Source: Cryptomeria japonica (lineage: Eukaryota > Streptophyta > Pinopsida > Cupressales > Cupressaceae). Taken from it: a stretch of 64,000 nt of DNA. Both the position numbers and the translations under genes were made by a program. Where the stretch lies: the NCBI RefSeq assembly GCF_030272615.1, contig NC_081405.1, forward strand, positions 24,783,272 through 24,847,271, read 5' to 3'. The notes below the pieces were generated by a model that worked only from the letters and a program-made list of their open reading frames with translations, was not told the DNA's origin and ran no database searches. Positions 58,806-64,000 of this stretch are shown piece by piece; the stretch's first letter is position 1, and the number at the start of each line of letters is the position of its first letter.

Positions 58806-60158
58806 TTAATTTGGAATAGATGCACCTAACTCAGTAGGTAAGGTGCTTTCTTCATTTGACACAATTTCCTTCTTTTTCCAAATCATCTGGAATTTGCTTT
58901 GTATTTCTTCAATATCTCCTCTAGGTTGATCTTTGCAATCTCTAGCCAAGTGTCCAACTTTGTGACAATGAAAACATGCCATACCAAGATTTCTCCATGA
59001 TCTTCGGTTGTTCATTCCAAACCTTATAAAGCAGTTGGCACTTATATGTCCATATCTTCCACAACATTCACAACATATCCTTGTATTGTAATCCCATGGT
59101 ACTACAGTATACTGTCAGTTGATATCTGTTTGAGTTTGGTAACTTTTGGCATTTGCTCGGTGTGCAAACCACATATAGTTCTTCTGCTTAAACCAACACT
59201 TCTCAGTACTATGTCCATATCTATTGCAGTTTTTACAAAACCCTTTGAATTTTGTCTTTTGATAATTGCTAACAGACTTAGTCCTACATTGATTAGATGT
59301 ATGACCATACTTATTGCAACTGTTACAATAACCATTAGACCTAGTGACATTCAGTTGCTTACCTTTTCTAATTTGGCACATGTTGGCAGTATGTCCTTGT
59401 TTTCCACAGTAGTTGCAAATAGGCTTCTTTCCTTTGATGTTCTTCTTGTTTCCAACTTGCTTTGATGATTCTCCTCTCTCGGTAGTGTGGATTCCCTTCT
59501 CAGTAGAGTCTTTTCCTTTGTAACTGAGTCTTGCATCTTTGTTGGGTCTTCTTGTATTCAGTTGCTCATCCAACATCTTTGATGCTTGATAACTTTTCTT
59601 TAGTGTTTCTTTTGACTTCTTTTCTGCTTCAAGTTCATCGGTCAATCTTGATAGTTCAAGTTTCAATGCTTGATTCTCATTTTCCTTTAGATTTGCTTCA
59701 TGATGTGCATAACCCAATTGATCTGACAGATTACTTTGAATTCCAGTCATCCTTGTGATTTCATCATTCTTTTTAGATACTAATGCTTCAAGCTATTGTT
59801 TTTCTCTTTCTAGATCTCTTAATTAATCCTCGGTTGTCCTCAATGCATCAAGATTTTTAGTCATCTGTGTGCTGAAATGTTCATGTTCTCTGTTCATTGC
59901 TTTTAGTTGATTAGTCAGTGCTTTGTTCTTTTCTTTCAATACTCCAATCATTTCTTCAGTCTCTTCAGATATACTATTCTCAGATGATGTCTCAATTTGT
60001 TCCACTAGCTCTTGAGAGTCCTGCAAATCATTAGACAATCTTCTTCTAACTTTCAGAGATTTTTGCATTTGTTTCTGTATGTCAGCAATCGCTTGATTAG
60101 CATGATCCAATTCATTTTGAAGATTCACAATTCTCCAAGATTGTTTGTAGCCTTCCAT
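58806..60158 (-). pseudogene. Coiled-coil protein with five CCHC zinc knuckles
   Basis: One frame from the ATG at 60158 (MEGYKQSWRIVNLQNELDHA) to 58806, with three in-frame stops. Residues 1-210 are heptad-rich coiled coil. Five CX2CX4HX4C knuckles follow: CNYCGKQGHTANMC, CNSCNKYGHTSNQC, CKNCNRYGHSTEKC, CECCGRYGHISANC (after a stop at 59115) and CFHCHKVGHLARDC. Knuckles of this type bind single-stranded nucleic acid, and the gene sits in the gag position right after the primer site. The UBN2 Gag domain of Copia is missing. Five knuckles is far more than the usual one or two of retrotransposon Gag. Confidence 0.8.
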
Positions 60159-60206
60159 TGATAAGATCTTTCTCTTTAGGTAGTTAAACCCTTTTCCAAG
60201 ATTCAA

Positions 60207-60218
60207 GCTCTGATACCA
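60207..60218 (-). promoter_or_regulatory. Primer-binding site of the nested element
   Basis: Minus-strand TGGTATCAGAGC two bases inside the 5' LTR, complementary to initiator methionine tRNA. Confidence 0.9.
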
Positions 60219-60220
60219 AT

Positions 60221-61404
60221 TTTTAGGCCCAATATGGAAAGATAATGTACTGAGAGGGGAGGGGTGAATCGGTACTTCAAATCTTTTCTTCAACAATAAC
60301 TTTACTATTAAGCATAAATAAAAAACTGATGTAACATAATATAATGCTAAAACAAATAAATAACAATCATACACGATTCACTCCATAACACATATATTTT
60401 GGTTACGTAGAAACTCCTTGTTAGAGAGAAAAACTGTGGTGGGGATGGCACCCACAACTTCACTACTGTAATAATAAAGGTTGCTCGGTTAGAGCTACAT
60501 GTTTAGCTATTTTTGATAGCTTACCCTATTAGGAGTATCAAGATCTTTATATCTACCTTGCTAAAGGATTTTACAACACTTATACTAAATGTTGTACTTG
60601 GTTAAAGGCTTTACAATTTATAGACTTTGTTAGTCTTTTACCCTGTTAAAGGTTTCTCTTATAGCTCAAAATATTACAATCAAAATCTTACAAAATGTCT
60701 GCAACTTCACATCTGAAATGTTATAGCATATTCTATGTGCTCAAAATGAAATTACCTTGCTTATAGCATACCTCGGTAACCCATAAATTAACTCGGTAAA
60801 CCTTTCTGTTTACTCTGTTCCTTGACTGTTCTCTAAAATCCTTCTCAGTGACCTCTATGTATCTCTATCAATCATAATAGTCATAACACTCAGTGTTTTC
60901 CCATGATTTTGCTTTTCACATATGTCTTGCTTCACACACACATTTTGATCCTCAATTCATGCTGTATAAATAGATCTCTTGTAATGGTGATCTTGTTCAT
61001 GCTTTGATCTTACAAACATGATTCATTAAATGAATGACCATACAAATTATTTCATTGGATAGATGTCCTCAAAATCATACAAAATCTTAAGGTGCAATTT
61101 CCAATGTGTTAATGGTTTCTTGTTCCTCGTTCTTGTAACACGTTTCCACATATGTGTCCATGTTCATTGAATCTGGTAACATGTTTCACTTGGTGTGTAT
61201 TAACTCAGTATACCATCTTTGCTACTCGGTAGTCATAGAATGTTACTCAGTAGACAGCTCGATGTATACTAAACTTTGTGACTTGTAACTTCTGTAACCG
61301 ACTGCTCTATGCTTACTGATTGAATATTTCGGTAGTAATAACTGACTAGAGTATATAGAATGACTTTGGACATAAAAATAATGACAACTTAGTAAATAGT
61401 AACA
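60221..61404 (-). repeat. 5' LTR of the nested pol-less element
   Basis: 1,184 bp, highly similar to 53415-54600. The second base of the plus-strand start is T instead of G (TTTTAGGCCC), at the inner edge. It is followed by the target duplication CATAG. Confidence 0.9.
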
Positions 61405-61409
61405 CATAG

Positions 61410-61995
61410 GACCACATAAGTCAGTGTGCACCAAATCTAGAATATGCTCAGAAGAAAAATATTTACTCGTAAAAGAAGATGTAGTCATCTTACCCAACTG
61501 ACATTCTTTACACATTACATTGTCTAGTTTAACAAGTTGTGGCATACCTCTAACAAAATTTGACTTCTTGACCTTAACCACATTATCAAAGTTCACATGA
61601 CAAAACCTTTTATGCCATAACCAACTATCTTCAACCTTAGCAACCAAACAATTGTTTACACTAGCATTCAGATGGAATAAGTTACCTTTAGTTTGTTTAC
61701 CAGTAGCAATTAATTCTCCTTTGCATCATAACATCCTACACACTCTATTCTTAAACTCAAGATAATAACCTTTGTCATTCAACTAACCAACACTCAACAA
61801 GTTATGTTTCAAACCTTCAACCTAATATACATCATCAGCATTACTTTTACCATTCAAAGAGATAGAACCTTTACCTTTTACCATACAAGGTGAATTGTTC
61901 CCAAATATTACTACACCACCATCAAATTCTTCAAGAGAAATAAACTTGTTCTTATCACCAGTCATGTGGTGTGAGCAACCAATGTCAATAATCCA
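61410..61995 (-). pseudogene. Copia protease and integrase N-terminal part
   Basis: Read downward: WIIDIGCSHHMTGDKNKF, where the protease D-S-G triad has become D-I-G, then several stops, then WHKRFCHVNFDNVVKV with the HHCC finger finishing CKECQLGK, then LVHTDLCGPM with the first integrase Asp just before the insertion point. The frame then runs falsely into the nested LTR. Confidence 0.8.
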
Positions 61996-63042
61996 TTAAT
62001 CATTGTTGTCAATGTGAGATACTAAAGCCTTCTTATCAGATAGATCTTCCTTAACAACAACAAAAACAATCTCCTCATTGTCTTCATCCTCAGATTCCTC
62101 ATCAATAGAACCTTCATCCACTGCAATATAACATTGTTTCTTTCCTTTTCCCTTATATTTTCTAAACTTTTCCTTTTGATCACCATTAGGACAGTTTGCA
62201 GCTATATGTCCTATCTTGTTACAAGAGAAACACTTAAGAGGAAGCTTGCCTTCATACTTACCAGTGCCTCTAGGAAGTCTTTTTGCTAATAGAGCTTCAA
62301 ATTCCATTAGATTATCTTCATCCACATCATCTTTTCTACCACCACGATGACTTGGCCTGCATTCATGACTATGACAAACATCTTTCCCTTTTCTCACTGG
62401 TACACTAGACACAGATGCTTTGAAAGCAGATTATGTCTTAGGTATACTGTTATCAAAACTATTCAACTCAAAAGCAGTAAGCTTACCAATCAAAGAATCA
62501 ACAGTAACCTTATCATTACTGACTAACCTCAACTCTTGAATAGTAGACACTCTAATGGCATAGGTAGGCAATAGGGTTCTAAGCATTTTACTCACCATAG
62601 TGTCTTCATCTATAGTACCACTAACACTTTTGATTCCACCAACAACTTCTTTTATCCTATGTCCACACTGAGTGATATTTTCTCCTTTCATCATTCTCAT
62701 ATCATCAAACTTTCTTCTAAGGCTCTCTTCTTTAGCCTTTTGAACATGCTTATCACCGCCATAGATTAATTCTTACTTCTCCCAAAATTCAAAAGCAGTT
62801 TTTAAACCATGGACATCAATATATTCAGTATCAGAAAGTGTACTTACAATGGCTTCCAATGCTTGAATTCTTTCCTGTTGCTCCTTAAGTTGATCTGGAG
62901 TCAGAGGATCGGTATGAGGTACATACTTAGTAATAACACGCTACCAGAACTGAGCACCCATACCTTTGATGTAAATTTTCATTCTATCACTCCATATTCT
63001 GTAGTTGTCATTAGTGAATTTGGGACCCTCCTTGTTCATCAT
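61996..63042 (-). pseudogene. Copia Gag of the minus-strand element
   Basis: ATG at 63042; the frame reads GPKFTNDNYRIWSDRMKIY (UBN2-type start), stops near 62940 and 62775, then MRMMKGENITQCGHRIKEVV (62700) and LRTLLPTYAIRVSTIQELR. After another stop comes a zinc knuckle CFSCNKIGHIAANC (about 62230) and an acidic stretch ending DNND at 61996. It is the RNA-packaging protein of the element, dead in this copy. Confidence 0.8.
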
Positions 63043-63095
63043 CTTCTCGGATCTTTACTTCAATCAGTTAAGCTTCTGCACAAAGAGGACCTAAT

Positions 63096-63107
63096 GCTCT
63101 GATACCA
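63096..63107 (-). promoter_or_regulatory. Primer-binding site of the minus-strand Copia
   Basis: Minus-strand TGGTATCAGAGC next to the 5' LTR; initiator methionine tRNA type. Confidence 0.9.
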
Positions 63108-63109
63108 AT

Positions 63110-64000
63110 TGTTATTGTGAGGATCCGGTTATTACTGAGAGGGGGGGGGGTGGATCAGTGATAACAATAAACTTAAATCTTTCACCAATCTAAAAACACT
63201 TCTCAAAAACCAGTACCAGTAGCTGATCAAACAGTCTTCAAACCAGATTTACCAAACTATTACTAGTAGCTACTTAAGTGTTCATCATTAAGCAAACATA
63301 GTAAAGACATCAAATGAATAGCTCAGCAATTCATCCACAACATGAACACAAAGATTTTTCATGTGGAAACCCAAATGGGAAAAACCACTGTGGGAATTGG
63401 AACCCACAAAATATTTGCACTCTTTCAAAATGTGCCCTATTAAAGGCGTAGCTCGGTTAGGAGCTTTACAATAATGCCCAGTTAAGAGTAGACCCTGTTA
63501 GGAGTCACCCAGTGAAGGTATTTTAATCTCAGCTCTGTTAGGAGCTCTACCCTGTTAGGAGTAACCTTGCTAAAGGATTTGAACTCAAGTTAATGAGCCA
63601 CCCGATTAAGAGATTTACAACATCAGGCATGTTAGGACCTACCCGGTTAAGGGATTTTAATACTGCCGCAACTATTAGGAAACAATAGGTAAATGATCTG
63701 ATCAATGCACTCTTTGCTTGCTAGTATAGATCCATTTCAGCTCCAATCTACTTCACACATGCAGACATCTCAATCTGGTTCGACACACTCTCCTTTTCTA
63801 ATCATCAACACACTAAACCTTCTCAAACTCTACATAAATAAACTTTACAACTAGGTCGGTTACATAACCCTAACCAAATTCAAAATACATTTTATTTACA
63901 TCATAGATCATATCAGATCGTTACAAATAATTACAGTTCATCATACAGATCATTACAACAAATTTCAAGATAATTATAGTCGTTGAATGATCATAACACA
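63110..64000 (-). repeat. 5' LTR of the minus-strand Copia, cut by the window edge
   Basis: Starts TGTTATTGTGAGGATCC on the plus strand and matches 49156-50047 closely, with a longer G-run (GAGAGGGGGGGGG at 63139). From the other copy it should extend about 590 bp beyond the window. Confidence 0.9.

Larger units (their letters stand above)
53415..61404 (-). mobile_element. 8-kb LTR element without pol, nested in Copia integrase
   Basis: 7,990 bp with LTRs of 1,186 and 1,184 bp, initiator-Met primer site, polypurine tract and a perfect target duplication CATAG (53410-53414 and 61405-61409). The 5.6-kb interior has two long minus-strand genes: a coiled-coil, five-zinc-knuckle protein and an unknown protein of about 1,100 codons. 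There is no protease, reverse transcriptase, RNase H or integrase. It is therefore non-autonomous, comparable in layout to large retrotransposon derivatives but with coding content. Both genes have stops. Confidence 0.9.
49156..64000 (-). mobile_element. Copia element, minus strand, with nested 8-kb element
   Basis: The 3' LTR is at 49156-50637, the polypurine tract at 50638, reverse transcriptase/RNase H and half of integrase at 50957-53409, a nested element at 53415-61404, the other half of integrase, protease and gag at 61410-63042, an initiator-Met primer site at 63096-63107, and a partial 5' LTR from 63110 to the window edge. Removing the insertion restores the integrase frame exactly. 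All genes carry stops. Confidence 0.9.

Overview
The window is nuclear DNA of a seed plant, most likely a conifer or another gymnosperm. The reasons are very dense nested LTR retrotransposons, a DUF4283-type LINE, Tat-type gypsy elements with antisense plant-mobile-domain genes, a spliced-gene style of coding, and a single ordinary plant gene whose protein is clearly a LUX ARRHYTHMO homologue. There is no sign of bacterial organisation.

Layout. 1-1835: the 3' end of a Tat-like gypsy element, with an antisense mobile-domain gene, a polypurine tract and an LTR; it abuts, and probably interrupts, a long inverted-repeat element (1836-2306). 2307-6690: gene-poor DNA with a decayed gypsy gag/protease fragment and a degenerate triple repeat. 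6690-13810: a minus-strand LINE ORF1 split twice, by a solo LTR (7903-8848) and by a 4.2-kb element (9153-13381) that carries an unknown protein gene and no pol. 14378-33135: a complete but decayed Tat-type gypsy element (RT, two RNase H domains, integrase, antisense mobile-domain gene), itself interrupted by a full-length young Copia element (17081-23467, TSD TCCAC). 33136-38700: the only host gene, a LUX homologue on the minus strand (36369-37370), with clock-type promoter motifs upstream. 38731-46129: a tandem segmental duplication whose second copy is split by a 5.1-kb relative of the 9153-13381 element (40888-45942, TSD CTTAG). 46423-49155: decayed repeats. 49156-64000: a minus-strand Copia element running off the right edge, whose integrase is interrupted by an 8.0-kb LTR element (53415-61404, TSD CATAG) with no recognisable pol. 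That inner element carries instead a coiled-coil protein with five zinc knuckles and an unknown reading frame of about 1,100 codons.

The theme of the window is mobile DNA that carries proteins other than the usual retroelement enzymes. Four insertions or element ends (1-712, 29069-31326, the pair at 9153-13381 and 40888-45942, and 53415-61404) carry long minus-strand genes. Each has an N-terminal globular region, and those seen far enough have a charged low-complexity middle and a helical C-terminus. Two of these genes are recognisable plant mobile domains; the others are unassigned. The 9153/40888 pair has the TG...CA ends and 5-bp target duplications of retroviral-type integration but no LTRs that I can see, and is the best candidate for something undescribed. 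Nearly all element genes are broken by stops and frameshifts; the LUX gene is intact.
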